Assembly: GCA_038093515.1 (NCBI GenBank) | Contig: JBBPSI010000322.1 | Location: 1-23,992 of the forward strand | Source: Butyriboletus loyo | Taxonomy: Eukaryota > Basidiomycota > Agaricomycetes > Boletales > Boletaceae | DNA length: 23,992 nucleotides | Direction of reading: 5' to 3' | Shown here: piece by piece, positions 8,805 to 17,894 of the stretch | How the letters are laid out: the number at the start of each line of letters is the position of its first letter | How positions within the stretch are numbered: the first letter of the stretch is position 1 | The notes under the pieces: model-generated | The model's database searches: none | The model's input: the letters and a program-made list of their open reading frames with translations, nothing else | Told to the model about the DNA's origin: nothing | Translations under genes and position numbers: made by a program

Positions 8805-9060
8805 AATTGACAAAAATGGAATTTGTTTCCCATGTGTTGGCATGAGGAAACATTGACTGCATGTGCAAGATTGACAAAATAGGAATTTGTTTCACACATG
8901 TCAGGTGTGAGGAAAGCTTTGGTTTGTAAGATTTACAAAATAGGAATTTGTTTCACATGTGTCAGGCGCGAGGAAAGCTTTGGTTTGTAAGATTTACAAA
9001 ATAGGAATTTGTTTCACACATGTCAGCATGAGAAAACATTTACCACACATGTAGCATCAG
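8805..9060. repeat. Minisatellite-like tandem array, 61-64 bp unit, four copies
   Basis: The block GGAATTTGTTTC starts at 8818, 8882, 8943 and 9004, giving spacings of 64, 61 and 61 bp. Each unit also contains ATTTACAAAATA or a variant before the block and CA(C/T)(A/G)TGTCAG-(A/G)AGGAAA after it. The two middle units are nearly identical and the outer ones are degraded. No open reading frame of note runs through it. Confidence 0.8.
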
Positions 9061-9269
9061 CGGAGCCACATGGTTTTTTGCATCCCAAAAAGGGAAGCAC
9101 ATGGCAAAGCCAAGATAGTTGAAATAGTTGAAATACATGAAATAAGCATTGGAAAATCCAGAGTTGCATGATTCAGACTCAACTGTTGCCTGCTCATTCT
9201 TAAGACTAGCATTTCACCTGTTGTGCTTTCAGCACAGGTTAGAGACAGTAAATTCAGAGATTCCATATA

Positions 9270-9484
9270 CAGTGGCTCAAAAAACTGTCCACATGTTTGC
9301 ATGTTTTACATTACATATCACTCAATGAAGTAATGCCTGATCCTAACCCTAGGGAGTGGGTGTATGAAATAAGGTACCCACTCTTGGCCTTACATTGACC
9401 TACGAATAAGATAATATGGATAAGGTTTGATGAAATATCAGCTATTTTAAAATGACAGGTCATGTGGACAGTTGTTTGACTTTA
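9270..9484 (+). repeat. Left terminal inverted repeat of the Tc1 element (215 bp)
   Basis: It matches the reverse complement of 10618-10832 almost throughout. It contains an internal inverted pair: ACTGTCCACATG at 9284-9295 (outer) and CATGTGGACAGT at 9461-9472 (inner), so likely transposase sites sit at both edges of the repeat in opposite orientation. Confidence 0.88.
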
Positions 9485-9630
9485 GGTTTTGATCACATAT
9501 ATTAGATCCTAGATGCTGTAATATCATTACATACATCCATCAAGGGTCCTATTATGTCACCTTTATGTAACTGAGTGTCAGCCAACATATATAAACCCCA
9601 TCCTCCAATGTTTATTTTCTCACCATCACC

Positions 9631-10602
9631 ATGAAATCCATTTCCACCTCTCTAAGACAAAATATTATCTCTCTCTCCTCTGTTGGCCTTTCAACTAGGA
9701 AGATTGGCTCCCAGACTGGCCTAGGGAAGTCTACTATGGTTAGGGTACTCCAAGAGATCCAACCTGACAAGGAGAACCTTCATGCTGACTGTCCTTCTAA
9801 GCTTACTTTTACCAACAAATGTGCTATTGTCCAGCAAATCATTACTGGCAAGGCCAAAAATGCAGTTCAGGCTACAAATTTTATTAGTTCCATCATTGAA
9901 CCTCCCATACCCTCACATACAGTGAGAAAAGACCTCAAGGAGGGTGCATTTAAAGGCTGTGATAAAGAAGAAGAAATGTCTTCTTCCAATCAGCCCTAGA
10001 AAAAGTTGATTTGCCTTTGCTCTCAAGTATCAATAAGGACTGGAAGAGGATTATTTGGTCAGATGGACAGGAGTGTATGTGTGGAAAAAGAAGAGAGAGG
10101 GCCTAACTGCCAGAGAGGTTAAAGGTACAGTCAAGTTTGGAGCAAGTTTCCTAATGGTATAGGGTTCAATGGAGTGGGGGCTTTAAGTGAGGTTGAGGGG
10201 AGGATGGATGGTGAACAGTATGTGTAAATTCTAGAGGAAGAATTGCTATAACACATGGAGAAATCTGGAATTCTCAACATGATGTCATTTTTCAGCAGAA
10301 TAATGATTTCAAACATACCTCCAAAAGAGCCCAGAATTGGTTTGGGAAGCAAGAAATCAAGCTTCTGGATTGGCCTGCACAATCTCCAGACCTCAACCCC
10401 ATTGAACACACTTGGAATCACCTCAAAAGATGTCTCTCAGCTTATAATAGTGCTCCTACAGGAGTTCATCAATTATGGGAAAGGGTGGTGGTAGGGTGGG
10501 GGAATATATATTTCTGTGGAACAGTGTCATAAATGGATAGAAAGCATGCCTAGAAGAGTTGAAGCAGTTATCAATGCCAAGGGAGCTCATACCAAATACT
10601 AG
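9631..10602 (+). pseudogene. Tc1/mariner transposase, frameshifted
   Basis: The start is ATG 9631, about 45 bp after a TATATAAA box near 9586. The N-terminal 122 codons (to a stop at 9997-9999) are open and hold the paired-type helix-turn-helix DNA-binding region (LSTRKIGSQTGLGKSTMVRV). After frameshifts the catalytic domain is recognisable as DWKRIIWSDG (first Asp), then FQQNNDFKHTSKRAQNWF, where Tc1 proteins have QQDNDPKHT so the second catalytic Asp is Asn, then WPAQSPDLNPIEHTW (third acidic residue retained). The C-terminal box IESMPRRVEAVI ends at TAG 10600-10602. The normal enzyme cuts and pastes the element at TA sites; this copy cannot make a working one. Confidence 0.88.
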
Positions 10603-10617
10603 ATAGTTGGATTTTTG

Positions 10618-10832
10618 TAAAGTCAAACAACTGTCCGCATGACCTGTCATTTTAAAATAGCTGACATTCCATCAAACCTTATCCATATTACCTGATTAAT
10701 GGGCCAATAGAATGCCAAGAGTGGGTACCTTATTTCATACACCCACTGCCTAGGGTTAGGATCAGGGGTTATTGTTTTGAGTGATATTTAATGTAAAACA
10801 TGCAAACATGCAGACAGTTTTTTGAGCCACTG
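10618..10832 (-). repeat. Right terminal inverted repeat of the Tc1 element (215 bp)
   Basis: It is the inverse of 9270-9484 with scattered substitutions, including GTCCGCATG for GTCCACATG at the inner site. It ends TTTTTTGAGCCACTG followed by the TA duplication. The same 215-bp segment recurs at 17678-17892. Confidence 0.88.
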
Positions 10833-10834
10833 TA

Positions 10835-11903
10835 TGTAACCCTTCTTAAGTTCTTTTTCCATGAAACTCCTGATTTGGTCCTGTTCTTTGTTGGACATTG
10901 GAATGATGCAGCCCTTTTTCGGCATGAAATCGGGCTTGAGATCTATAGCATGATCCCAAGGTTTCCACTCAGGCATTCTTGCTGCCTCGTCCTTGGAGAA
11001 AACATCTAAATAATTGTGGTATACAGTGGGCACCTTTTCAGCAACTCCAGGTTCTATAGTACAGCAAGAAGTAAGGTTTGATGAAGAAATGGAGTCTGCA
11101 ATGACTTTACAGTAAGGGGAACAGTGATTGAAAGAAATAGTTTTAAAATGCCAATCAATGTCTGGATTATGGCATGTGAACCAGTCGTAACCAATAATCA
11201 TCTGGTGAGAACCAAGAAGCGAAACATAAGCTTCAATGGCTTCATAATGTCCATCAATTTCCATAAATAAGGAAGCTTTGTGCGTAATGCAACCTATCGC
11301 TCCTTTAGAGCTGTCAGCATTAATAACTTCCATAGAGTTCAGTAACTGAATCAGATCAATTTTGCGTGTATTGCAATAGTTTTTGTCAATGAAGGTATTG
11401 ACTGCTCCTGTATCCAACAAAGCCTTAAGCAAACGAGTTTGCCAAGTAGCATTTGATTGGTAGGTGATTTTCACCACCGGGGAGTAATCTCCACTAAACA
11501 TCAAAGAAGATTTGATAGGGGGTTTATAATTAGAAGAAGAAGAAAGCGAAGATCGCATGTCCATTTGTCTCAAAAGAGAATTAAGCACATACTTTCCTGG
11601 TGCCAAGCTCACAATAGGAGGCTCTCTTTTGGGTTCTATAGATATTTTCTGTGACATACATGGGAAAGAATCATCATCATCCCCTTCGCAATCAATCAAT
11701 TCAGGAACATCTACGCTTACATCTGAAGACAAATTCGTAAATACCAAACTAATTGACAACTCAGGTTCCTTATCTAAAAGTTCATTTCTGTCTATATTAA
11801 AGTCCAAAAATGTGGATAGTGAAGAGAAACAATTATGGAAAGAAGAAGAAACATTGTCCAGTCCCTTAGACACCCCTGCACTAAGCAATTTCTTTATTTT
11901 AAA
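10835..11903 (-). pseudogene. Pol of B1: protease and start of reverse transcriptase
   Basis: The frame has no ATG and is in -1 relative to gag, joined to it at the T TTA AAA site. It stays open for more than 350 codons. After a Ser/Asp-rich spacer comes an aspartic protease with LLKALLDTGAVNTFID and the distal IIGYDW box, then the N-terminal RT segment (YLDVFSKDEAARMPEWKPWD, HAIDLKPDF, KELKKGYI). At GYI it runs into the Tc1 inverted repeat, so the RT fingers, the YxDD active site and everything after are lost. The expected full product would be a Gag-Pol fusion cleaved by its own protease. The long open frame in an otherwise decayed element suggests the truncation is not very ancient. Confidence 0.85.
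11894..11903 (-). promoter_or_regulatory. -1 ribosomal frameshift site at the gag/pol junction of B1
   Basis: In the gag frame the codons read TCT TTA AAA TAA, so the heptamer T TTA AAA (11903-11897) fits the X XXY YYZ rule and is followed directly by the gag stop TAA (11896-11894). Slipping back one base gives TTT AAA ATA AAG, which is the protease frame and is open upstream and downstream. The site is seen directly; activity is inferred. I did not identify a stimulatory structure. Confidence 0.72.
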
Positions 11904-11967
11904 GACCTCATGGCCTTTTCCTTTGCCTCACAGGCAAATAAGTCCACCCAATATGCCCTAGTGTCTT

Positions 11968-13239
11968 TGTTACAGTTTTACCCCTAAGTGTACCCTGCCA
12001 CTCGTTTTCCCATGCTCACGCGTTTCCGCTGCCCCCACCGTCCTGCGATGCCGCCCATTGCCCACTCCCTAGTCGCCTAGTGGACATTACCCACTTTCCC
12101 AGTCGTTCCGCAAGTCTCAGTGCCGCTACACTGAGATAGCCCCTGTCTTATCGCCCTGTCAGGCCGGACCCACAGCTGAGCTGTCGCGTCCTCTTATTCT
12201 TTAACCAATGACATTTGTTACATCACGTGACTAGCATGTGATTAGATTACGACGTGTCGTACCTTCGCGTTGAGACCCGTATCCAAGGGCTCCACCGTTC
12301 GCATCCCCTTTGCCCTGTGGGGCTCGCCTCATGGACATTGTCACTTCACCTTCAGCACTTCTCATTCACTGATGATGTTGCCATCTTGCCCAGAGCTTTG
12401 CTCCCTCGTTACCAGCACTTTGCTGCTTCTCTCTTCACGGTTATGACTCAATGCAACTCATAACCCTTTGCCCCTGCTACCACACACAGCTCGGTCTGTG
12501 CACTGTATCTATTCATATATATACCAGTGTACTTAGCATAGTACGGCTTCCCTAGCTAATTCTACGCATCTACCAAGTGCCTAGCAATCTAGCTTATACC
12601 CCATCTGCCAATAGAGCTGATAAGCTTCAGCTCGATCTCGTCTGGTCGCCACCATATGACATCTCACCGACACTTGCTCTGCAGAAGCCCGATAGCGTCG
12701 TCTACGCGAGTCGGCCATCTTCCCGATTAGGCTCGAGCCCCTATTCAAGTGCTTGCTGCTAGTTGTTGTTGAAACAGTAGTGTTCTATTTCTGTATTTCA
12801 CTTACAGCCACTACGTTTCTAGACTGGTCTATATGACATCATTGTCTAGACCTAGTCACGCTTATCACATTACAAATAGCTCTTATTATGCTATTGGACG
12901 ATATGCTTAGTCTTATCTCTTATCTCTATCATATCGTCATGTATTTCATACTATACCTTATAAAGGTACTATACAGAACATAAGTACAAACACTCATGTA
13001 CTGTATATAAGACAGCCCTTATGGCTTGTCGCTTTTCTCTAGATCTTTCAGTTCTATCATCACTACTGCGATATCTCTAAGTTGAGCTTTGCTCCTTATA
13101 CTCTGTTTGCGATACTCTCACTCTTGTATTATCAGTGAGTCTTTCCACTGATAGGTTTACCCTTGCATCCTTTGTTGCCCTTGGTGCGCCTGCTCGGACT
13201 TTACCAATTCCAAAAGTTGTTTCGTACTCCAGTGTAACA
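11968..13239 (+). repeat. Family E solo LTR (E2), carrying a nested D LTR
   Basis: It starts TGTTACAGTTTTACC and ends CCAGTGTAACA, with a perfect duplication GTCTT at 11963-11967 and 13240-13244. Without the nested D LTR it is about 818 bp, much longer than the A and B LTRs. It has CGGTCTGTGCACT at 12492-12504 and a TATATATA box near 12515. It splits the B1 gag near its end. The internal region of family E is not in the window, so its superfamily cannot be assigned from protein evidence. Confidence 0.9.
12767..13215 (+). repeat. Family D solo LTR (D1) nested in E2
   Basis: 449 bp, starting TGTTGAAACAG and ending AATTCCAAAA, with the duplication GTTGT at 12762-12766 and 13216-13220. A typical LTR would end CAACA, so the end appears to have mutated from CCAACA to CCAAAA. 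It has TATATAAG near 13005 and lacks the GGTCTGTGC motif of the other families. A second copy is at 18390. Removing it restores the E LTR sequence seen at 2790-2824. It could be a Ty1/copia-type LTR, but no internal coding sequence is available to decide. Confidence 0.82.
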
Positions 13240-14233
13240 GTCTTCCCCCATGTACGCGGCACACTGGGAGGTTTCTCCTTGTTGCGGTGCTCCAACCGCA
13301 GGTGGTGCCAGTAAAGGCCTTGACTGATATGAATTATTTGGAGGGGTTACCTCCACAGAGTTGACTGGAACCCAACCTTGTATGTAGGTTCCGTTGGCTT
13401 GCTGAATCCACTGCTGCCATACTTTTGGGCGAGGAGCGGAGCCAGCCTTGTCCTGATGGTTTGGGTTCTGAGGACAATTAGGGCAGATATGCCCAATGTT
13501 ACCACAGCCAAAACAAGTCCTGGTCTCAGGACCTGACTGCTGGGTGCTGAGATCCATCGGGGCGCCACACCCTGGTTGAGTTCCAATGGCTGTGTAGCCA
13601 GGAGGGGGTCCTTTAGGGGCCGGATAACTCCATTGTGGTTGCTGCATAAAGGGTCGCCATTGTCGGGCTTGACCTGTACCCCTTTCCGCATACATTTGTT
13701 CAAAGGCCCTTCCCATTTTTCGGAACTCTTCGATTAGGAGGTTGAAGTCCTCCATTGTCTCATCATCGACAGATAAGAATACTTGTTTGTAGATTTCATA
13801 CTTTACAGCATGTTTGAGGAGCTCAACCATGTGCTTTGGTTCACACTCTGATTGACGATAAAGAACCTTGAACCATTCGAGGAAGTTGTCAATCGGTTGC
13901 TGTCCTTGAGAAAGAGCCGATAATTTGATCAACACCTGATGAGCCAGGATGTCAATTTGGAAATGGCCATGGATCATGGCCTGGAGGTACTCCCATTCGG
14001 GCCATGCCTCATCTCCTCTCTTTCCTTTGCTTACATTGGTTGGGTCGATATATTTGTTTTTGGAGGTAACATAATCCTCCAAGACAAGTTGTGAGAAGTC
14101 CTTGCCTTTGCCCTTGATTCAGCTGAGAACGGCAACCATGCAGAGTTTATCTGTCTTCCATGTGTTTACTGAAACCCAAACTTTAAGCAAAGTCCACCAG
14201 TGATGGAACTTCTCATGATCACTGTCCCATTCT

Positions 14234-14741
14234 TGTTATAATCATAACATTTATTCGTACACTTTCACTTCGGACTTAGTCGTTTTCACTTTCAAAGGTC
14301 ACGTGACATAGTGCACGTGATCGTGGGAACTTACATGTGATCTCATGCTGACTAAGCATATGATGTCATGGCCTAGACCAGGCCTAGACTCTATGACGTC
14401 ACGACACATGTATTTAATCTCCGTTTACTTCTCTTCTTTATGATCCCCGCGCCTCGTGTGGTTAATCACCATTGCGCTTCTCTTCTTTAGTCTAGCCATG
14501 TATAGTAGTTCATCACACGCACAGCATGGTCTGTGCGCATCTCTGTATAATATATAAAGGCTCGTGGTTAGACTAGGATTCCCTAGTTTTAACCACTTGT
14601 CTATTTGCTGGCAACAGTTGAGGACTAAGCTAGAACTCCCTGTTCATACTTGCCTGTGCTTTGTGTAGCGCAGCAACTGTAGTGGACCCTGTGTGACATA
14701 GTATTCGTACTGGCATTTGACCGTGCGTTGCTTGCATAACA
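14234..14741 (+). repeat. Family B solo LTR (younger subtype) inside B1 gag
   Basis: 508 bp, starting TGTTATAATCATAACATT and ending GCTTGCATAACA, with a perfect ATTCT duplication at 14229-14233 and 14742-14746. It contains TGGTCTGTGCGCA (14527-14539), TATAAA (14553) and TAGTTTTAACCA (14584-14595, 31 bp from TATA). It is richer in CpG and closer to the LTR at 18840 than to the LTR of the element it sits in, so it is a later arrival of the same family. Confidence 0.93.
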
Positions 14742-14868
14742 ATTCTCCTGGGTCAGCAACCTTTTTTGAAACATTATCCTCCTTTTCCTTGTTAAGCCAT
14801 TGCACGAAGAGGGCGTGCAAGGTTTGGTTGTTGTATGAAACTGAAGAAGAGGGGCTGGGATCCGACAT

Positions 14869-15769
14869 CCTTTTTTCCTGATCGACAGGGAAGTCATCAG
14901 AAGTTTCTGAACCCAGTTTGGTCTAATTCCAAGTTTGCTGGTCCCACTTGTGGTCAGAAAGTTCACCGTCTCCTTGGGGGTGTTGAATGGTGGGAAATGA
15001 GAGTTTAGCAGTGAATTTGTATTTGTTAAATGAAAGGGTGATGGTGAACAGGTTTGTTTGTCTTCCAATTACGGCAGTGAAGACTTTGAGACCAAAGAAG
15101 AGGATAGTAACGAGAAGGATGTAGGTGGCGATTGATACAAAAATGATGAATCCCAAATAGTTCATTGGCAATTTTCTTCAGCAAGAACCGGTTTTCTTTG
15201 GCAAAGGGAAACTACGAGATATAGGCTTCCTTACTGTCCCCTATCTTCCAAAGGAACTCTGGGGAATCCTACAGCAAGTAGAGCGAAAGAAATATTTTTT
15301 CGAACAGAAGTAATATCTCTGACGAAGCTTGGTTCAGTAATGAACTGAAACGGGTAAAGATTTAATTACGACTAATTGACAAATATTGACAAAGGGTTTT
15401 TTTCTTCTACCTCCCGTGTTACCACAGGGACTACAAGGAGAATTGCTCAGCCAAAGGGATTTGGGGGTCCCTAAGTCGCACTTCGCAAATCAGGCTTGAC
15501 CCTGATGCAGACTAACAACCCCAAAGGGAGCATCTGAGAATGAATGATACAAGTGCTATGCCAAGACACAAATCTGCTCTTCCAAGGAGCTCCCCTAAAG
15601 GCGTGGGGGTGAAACAAATATGAAAACTGGTGAACGCCCAGTGATGATCCTTAACTCTGGATACTGGGTATGATTTCCTAAGCAGAAAAGCTGCCCCTTC
15701 AAGTAGTAGCATACTGGTATGTGCGATGAAACGAGACTATCCCTGCCCTGGGAACCAGGTGAGTATCAG
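14869..15769 (-). other. 5' leader of B1, with an extra segment absent from copy B2
   Basis: The LTR-proximal part aligns with the B2 leader (19363-19960), sharing GGGACCCCCAAATCCC and TAACACGGGAGGTAGAA. Close to gag, B1 has about 170 bp more than B2 (roughly 15010-15170). That segment can encode a short peptide starting MPMNYLGFIIFVSIA with a strongly hydrophobic stretch of about 30 residues (ORF 14923-15171). Whether the peptide is ever made is unknown; it might be a captured fragment of a host membrane-protein gene or chance. Confidence 0.6.
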
Positions 15770-15781
15770 AAGCTTTAACCA
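15770..15781 (-). promoter_or_regulatory. Self-primer binding site of B1
   Basis: Two bases inside the LTR the minus strand reads TGGTTAAAGCTT. Its first 11 bases pair with AGCTTTAACCA of the same LTR (complement of TGGTTAAAGCTA at 15918-15929), 35 bp downstream of TATAAA. The other B copy has A instead of G at position 9 and T instead of C in the matching LTR arm, so the pair covaries. Confidence 0.72.
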
Positions 15782-15783
15782 AG

Positions 15784-16280
15784 TGTTATGAGACAACAAT
15801 GTTATCAAGTGGCACACGGGGTTCCGCAACTGTTGCAGTCCTACACAAAAACTGGCGATGTATAATGAGGATAGCTCAGACCTTAATCTCTCAACTGTTG
15901 CCAGTGAATAAGACAAGTGGTTAAAGCTAGGGAATCCTAGCCCAAACCACTAGCCCTTTTTATATTACAAGGGAATGCACACAGACCAAGCAGTGCATGA
16001 GACTAACTACTATACATGTACATATGAGAAGAAGCCAGGGTTGATGGAGATTAAATAGAAGTCGATGGCAATCAAAAAGAAGAGAAGTAAGCGGAGATTA
16101 AATACATGAGGCATGACGTCATAGAGTCTGGGCCAGTCTGGACCATGACATCATATGCTTAGTCAGCTTATGGTCACATGTATAATCTCATGATCATGTG
16201 TGTTGAATCACATGACCTTTGAAAGAGAAATATGACAAAGTTCAAATGCAAAGTTTGTTATAAGAGATACAATTATAACA
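15784..16280 (-). repeat. 5' LTR of B1 (B' subtype, 497 bp)
   Basis: On the minus strand it starts TGTTATAATTGTATC and ends GTCTCATAACA. It has TATAAA (15964-15959) and a GGTCTGTG core upstream. It matches the solo LTR at 4652-5149 closely. Almost every CpG of the younger B LTRs appears here as TpG or CpA. The outside flank begins ATTTA; the partner flank was lost with the 3' end of the element. Confidence 0.9.
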
Positions 16281-16940
16281 ATTTACATGCAGCACAAACA
16301 ACCACTCTGCAACTATCTCCACTTCCATTCCTTTCCATATCAAGTTCTGTCCTATTCCGATGTTTCCGTGCTCATCAAAGTTCCATGTCAAGGTTCCATG
16401 TGTCTGGAAAGTGTTCACAGGTAGGTTCCTTTTTTATTTGATCTCGTACTTATCATTTCCATTCGATTTCTATGGCAACTGCTATAATTATATACATTCT
16501 GTCAATGATTTCCTTGATGTTTGTACTTAGTTTTCACTTATCCTTAGTGTTTCAAGTCTTGGGAAATGCCCAGACTATGAAAAAGGTTGTAACTACAACC
16601 TAAAATACCACTTTTTGACTCTCCTGCCTCTCTGTGCGATTGTCTAGTCACCCACCACCATATTTCCTCAATCTTCAAGCCATAGCCAATGGATTCCATC
16701 CATCCTCTCGCATTTCCGAGTCCTCTCCAGTCTATTCTGTAGTGGAGGAAGTCCGGAATATTGGATTTTCTGTAAAGACATTAGTGGAAATGACCTTCCC
16801 TGTTCCTCTCTTCATTGCCTCTCTACCTCTCTTTGGGGTCAATCATATCACATCCTTTTCTTTATTTCTTGCTTTTGATTGGATTGAGTGCTTCCTGTAG
16901 CAGGGTTCTTCACTCTCAGTCCCGTCTAGCATCTTTCAAT
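16281..16940. other. Unrecognised stretch, possibly old gene remnants
   Basis: No transposon ends or known motifs are seen. Two pyrimidine-rich tracts followed by CAG or TAG (near 16420 and 16648) and modest open frames (for example 16634-16900 on the plus strand, a little hydrophobic at its end) would fit a decayed intron-containing gene, but the translation resembles nothing I recognise. It ends where a truncated B LTR begins at about 16941. Confidence 0.35.
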
Positions 16941-17281
16941 GCCTCATGTATTTAATCTCCATTTACTTCTCTTCTTTTTGATCACCATCGACTTCTATTT
17001 AATCTCCATCGAACCTGTACTTCTTCTCATATGTACATGTATAGCAATTAGTCTCATGCACTGCTTGGTCTGTGCATGCTCCCTTGTAATATAAAAGGCT
17101 AGTGGTTTGGGCTAGGATTCCCTAGCTTTAACCACTTGTCTATTCACTGGAAACAGTTGAGGATTAAGCTTGAAGTTCCTTGTCCACACTCGCCAGTACT
17201 TTGTGTAGTACTGCAACAGTTGCAGAACCACTTGTGACTTGTATTTGGGCTTGCATTCAACTGTCCATTGCTGTTGTTACA
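16941..17281 (+). repeat. Family B LTR, 5'-truncated
   Basis: It aligns with the last 340 bp of the B' LTRs: TTTAATCTCC tracts, GCTTGGTCTGTGCATG, TATAAAAGG and CCTAGCTTTAACCACTT, ending GTTGTTACA. The first 150 bp or so are missing. It joins directly to the middle of a Tc1 transposase sequence at 17282. If it had inserted in that Tc1 copy, the following GTATG would be its target duplication; the left partner is lost. Confidence 0.85.
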
Positions 17282-17892
17282 GTATGTGTAAATTCTAGAG
17301 GAAGAATTGCTATAACACATGGAGAAATCTGGAATTCTCAACATGATGTCATTTTTCAGCAGAATAATGATTTCAAATATACCTCTAAAAGAGCCCAGAA
17401 TTGGTTTGGGGAGCAAGAAATCAAGCTTCTGGATTGTCCTGCACAATCTCCAGACCTCAACCCCATTGGACACACTTAGAATCATGTCAAAAGATGTCTC
17501 TCAGCTTATAAGAGTGCTCCTACAGGAGTTCATCAATTATGGAAAAGGGTGGTGGTAGAGTGGGGGAATATTTTTGTGGAACAGTGTCACAAATGGATAG
17601 AAAGCATGCCTAGAAGAGTTGAAGCAGTTATCAAGGCCAAGGAAGCTCATACCAAATATTAGATAGTTGGATTTTTGTAAAGTCAAACAACTGTCTGCAT
17701 GACCTGTCATTTTAAAATAGCTGACATTCCATCAAACCTCATCCATATTACCTAATCCCTGGGCCAATAGAAGGCCAAGAGCAGGTACCCTGTTTCATAT
17801 ACCTACCACCCAGGGTTAGGATCAGGGGCTATTGCATTGAGTGATATTTAATGTAAAACATGTAAACATGCAGACAGTTTTTTGAGCCACTG
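17282..17892 (+). mobile_element. Tc1/mariner copy 2, right part only
   Basis: It matches 10220-10832 of the full-length copy: the transposase C-terminal half up to TAG 17660-17662 and the complete right inverted repeat (17678-17892) followed by TA (17893-17894). The transposase remnant shows FQQNNDFKYTSK (second Asp is Asn, as in copy 1) and SPDLNPIGHT, where the catalytic Glu is Gly. The shared Asp-to-Asn state means either a dead ancestor mobilised in trans or gene conversion. The left half is deleted. Its right TA lies a few bases inside the 5' end of the next B LTR. Confidence 0.88.
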
Positions 17893-17894
17893 TA

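Larger units (their letters stand above)
9270..10832 (+). mobile_element. Tc1/mariner-type DNA transposon, full length, inactive (1563 bp)
   Basis: It is bounded by TA on both sides (9268-9269 and 10833-10834) and begins CAGTGGCTCAAAAAACTGTC with the exact inverse at the right end. The ends are long inverted repeats of about 215 bp around a single transposase gene. The right flank is the RT coding region of the family B element (GGTTACATA), but the left flank is not the continuation of RT. Either the element inserted at a pre-existing breakpoint or two copies recombined. Confidence 0.92.
11894..14868 (-). pseudogene. Gag of B1, split by two solo LTRs
   Basis: Three coding pieces read in order: 14868-14742 (ATG, MSDPSPSSSVSYNNQTLHAL), 14233-13240, and 11962-11894. 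Removing the inserts and one copy of each duplication (ATTCT, GTCTT) restores one frame. The middle piece has a capsid-like helical region, a Pro/Gln-rich stretch and a standard zinc knuckle CFGCGNIGHICPNC (CX2CX4HX4C) that would bind genomic RNA. The last piece ends MRSLK then TAA at the frameshift site. One in-frame stop is seen (TGA at 14119-14121, probably from CGA). Its start matches the gag start at 20127. Confidence 0.87.
10835..16280 (-). mobile_element. Ty3/gypsy retrotransposon, family B copy 1 (B1), truncated and disrupted
   Basis: In minus-strand order: 5' LTR (16280-15784), self-primer site, leader of about 900 bp, gag, frameshift site, protease and the first residues of RT, ending abruptly at the Tc1 element. 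RT core, RNase H, integrase and 3' LTR are missing. Two later insertions split it: a B solo LTR (14234-14741) and an E solo LTR carrying a D solo LTR (11968-13239). Leader and gag start match the second B copy at 18840-20290. CpG poor, hence old. Confidence 0.9.

Noticed and set aside
8805..9060. CRISPR-like array
   Set aside because: A four-unit minisatellite in which the whole 61-64 bp unit is similar; no unique spacers, and the genome is eukaryotic.
9057..9302. Minus-strand frame crossing the left end of the Tc1 element, considered as the missing RT part
   Set aside because: The translation contains none of the RT motifs expected after KKGYI and includes transposon terminal repeat sequence.
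12767..13239. D and E read as one LTR ending in GTGTAACA
   Set aside because: The E copy at 2323-2824 reads straight through GCTAGTTGTTTCG, and GTTGT is duplicated at 12762 and 13216, so D is a separate insertion ending at 13215.
13077..13295. Minus-strand frame running from gag of B1 across the E/D LTR boundary
   Set aside because: It crosses the duplication GTCTT into LTR sequence; the apparent protein end (CYTGVRNN) is encoded by the LTR terminus, not by gag.
16232..16441. Possible small gene starting in the B1 LTR
   Set aside because: Its first part is LTR sequence and the remainder has no recognisable motif or conserved structure.
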